Of a DNA stretch of 64,000 nt, positions 62,739 to 64,000 are shown piece by piece. Location of the stretch: NCBI RefSeq assembly GCF_040833995.1, contig NZ_CP162137.1, forward strand, positions 1,515,001 to 1,579,000. The letters are read 5' to 3'. The notes under the pieces were generated by a model that was not told the DNA's origin, did not search any database, and saw only the letters and a program-made list of their open reading frames with translations. The first letter of the stretch is position 1, and each line of letters opens with the position of its first letter. Both the position numbers and the translations under genes were made by a program. The stretch comes from Leptospira sp. WS58.C1 (GTDB lineage Bacteria; Spirochaetota; Leptospiria; Leptospirales; Leptospiraceae).

Positions 62739-64000
62739 TTAAAATCCTTTAAACCTTTCAAAGGCTTCTCTTTCCAAAGATTCTCTGTGGTTGGGATGGG
62801 CAATTTGTGTAAGGAGTTTTGCTCTTTGTTTCAGATTTTTGCCGTAAAGATCCGCTATACCGTATTCCGTGATTACATAGTGAACGTTTGCTCTGGTAGT
62901 GGTCACACTTGCCCCGGGTTGGAGAATCGGAACGATCCTAGATTTTCCATGAGAAGTAACGGAAGGAAGAGCAATGATCGGTTTTCCCCCTTCCGAGAGG
63001 GAAGCTCCTCGAATAAAATCCATTTGTCCGCCCACACCTGAATATTGTCTAGTTCCGATAGAATCCGCGCATACCTGTCCTGTCAGATCCACTTCGATTG
63101 CAGAATTGATTGCGGTTACTTTAGGATTTTTGCGGATATTTGCCGTGTCATTGATATAACCTATATCTAAAAATACGACTTCCGGATTATCATCCACGAA
63201 ATCGTAAAGTTTTCTGGTTCCCATCACGAATCCGGTTACTATTTTTCCAGGATGGTTCTTTTTGTTTTTTCCAGTGATAATCCCTTTTTCCACCAAAGAG
63301 ATGACGCCGTCGGAAAACATTTCGGTATGGATCCCTAGATCTTTATGATTTTGTAAACAAGAGAGAACGGCATCCGGAATGGCGCCAATTCCCATCTGTA
63401 AGGTTGCCCCATCATCAACAAGACCTGCGATATATTCACCGATCTTCGATTCTATTTGGTTCGGTATGCTGTGTTTTGCCTCTAATAATGGAATATTACC
63501 TTCTATTAATTTATGGATTTTATTTATATGAATGATCCCATCCCCATGTGTCCTCGGCATATACTGGTTCACCTGAGCGATTACCATATCGGCAGAATCC
63601 ACCGCAGCCTTGCTTATATCCACGGATACTCCCAATGAACAAAAACCATGTTTGTCAGGACAAGAAACCGTGATAAGAGCCGCGTCCAAAGGTAGGATTT
63701 TTTTTCTGAATAGAGAAGGACATTCGCTTAAAAAGACCGGAAGATAATCCGCTCTTCCTTCCTTTACCGCTTCTCTCATATTCGCGCCTACGAATAGGGC
63801 GTTTGTATGAAAAGAAGGCTCCATTCCTTTTTGGGCATAGGGAGCTTCTCCTTCCGTATGAATATGGACTAGCTCTATATTTTGTAATTCCGAAGCTCTG
63901 GCACTCAGGGCTTCGATCAGAAGTTTAGGAGAAGCGAATACACTGTGGATGAAAACTCTTTGGTCGTTTTTGATCTCGGAAACCGCATCTTTCGGGGAAA
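62739..64000 (-). CDS. Acetyl-CoA hydrolase/transferase family protein (4-hydroxybutyrate CoA-transferase-like), 5' end beyond the window
   Basis: The frame is open to the right edge and residues before the internal Met at 63824 continue the family match (DQRVFIHSVFASPKLLIEAL, VHIHTEGEAPYA), so the true start is outside. About 420 residues are present. Seen: GFCSLGVSVDISKA, MGIGAIPDAVLSCL, the catalytic Glu in AINSAIEVDLTGQ, GVGGQMDFIRGA, and the C-terminal YGIADLYGKNLKQRAKLL with HPNHRESL. Such enzymes move CoA between acetyl-CoA and small acids or hydrolyse acetyl-CoA; the substrate cannot be fixed from sequence. Confidence 0.93.
   Translation of the reverse strand, partial: SPKDAVSEIKNDQRVFIHSVFASPKLLIEALSARASELQNIELVHIHTEGEAPYAQKGMEPSFHTNALFVGANMREAVKEGRADYLPVFLSECPSLFRKKILPLDAALITVSCPDKHGFCSLGVSVDISKAAVDSADMVIAQVNQYMPRTHGDGIIHINKIHKLIEGNIPLLEAKHSIPNQIESKIGEYIAGLVDDGATLQMGIGAIPDAVLSCLQNHKDLGIHTEMFSDGVISLVEKGIITGKNKKNHPGKIVTGFVMGTRKLYDFVDDNPEVVFLDIGYINDTANIRKNPKVTAINSAIEVDLTGQVCADSIGTRQYSGVGGQMDFIRGASLSEGGKPIIALPSVTSHGKSRIVPILQPGASVTTTRANVHYVITEYGIADLYGKNLKQRAKLLTQIAHPNHRESLEREAFERFKGF

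Noticed and set aside
1..64000. tRNA, rRNA, insertion sequences, attachment sites and phage genes
   Set aside because: None recognised on either strand by reading; no transposase, integrase or target-site duplication was seen.

Overview
The window looks like a chromosomal segment of a Leptospira-type spirochaete. This is inferred from the gene content: very many two-component proteins, a cobalt-early (CbiX/CbiD/CbiG) cobalamin operon with leptospire-style cob/cbi fusions, a cbb3 oxidase, alginate-export-family and TonB outer-membrane proteins, and SpoIIE phosphatases carrying 7TM sensor modules. Base composition looks moderate rather than very AT-rich, which would suit one of the higher-GC Leptospira lineages, but I did not calculate it and no rRNA or marker gene is present. 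I saw no tRNA, rRNA, insertion sequence, prophage or CRISPR array.

Layout. (1) 0.2-11.2 kb, + strand: a signalling island. It holds a GAF/HisKA_3 kinase with its NarL-type regulator, a 2,107-residue soluble hybrid kinase with about twelve HAMP units encoded by a 276-bp tandem repeat, a REC-HisKA_2 kinase, and two receiver proteins. (2) 11.2-32.6 kb, - strand: a cobalamin/cobalt locus. One cobalamin riboswitch (about 32.5 kb) heads a tightly packed run of 20 genes, from cobalt uptake (cbtB, cbtA) and cobalt chelation (cbiX) through corrin-ring synthesis to late steps and salvage. A second cobalamin riboswitch (about 13.7 kb) precedes a TonB-dependent receptor. Neither cobK/cbiJ nor cobS/cobT is in the window; an FNR-like flavoprotein and a DUF3209 protein sit inside the operon. 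(3) 32.7-36.6 kb: mini-catalase, short-chain dehydrogenase, a divergent Crp/Fnr regulator and a PAS histidine kinase.

(4) 36.7-43.2 kb: an outer-membrane porin and a 1,175-residue fused assimilatory nitrate reductase (molybdenum catalytic part, NirB-like FAD part, BFD [2Fe-2S] part). This stretch has three matches to the sigma-54 -24/-12 promoter: one close upstream of the porin, one at the reductase start, and one firing rightward from between the porin and a hypothetical gene. (5) 43.2-52.9 kb: a 7TM/SpoIIE phosphatase, a TetR regulator with a twice-repeated operator-like dyad shared with a divergent metallo-hydrolase, a collapsed NAD-dependent epimerase pseudogene, an HdeD-family protein, Hsp20, a LytS/LytTR-type pair, and an MBL/beta-CASP nuclease.

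(6) 53.1-62.6 kb: a Crp/Fnr regulator, a divergent dienelactone-hydrolase-like protein, and a complete cbb3 oxidase cluster on the - strand (ccoN-O-Q-P-G-H-I-S followed by a DsbD_2/SafE membrane protein). CcoP has only one haem motif, and an FNR/CRP-type dyad lies upstream of ccoN. (7) The right edge cuts an acetyl-CoA hydrolase/CoA-transferase gene.

All calls rest on reading translations and motifs by eye. Functions are family-level assignments, and where a start codon was moved the reason is given.
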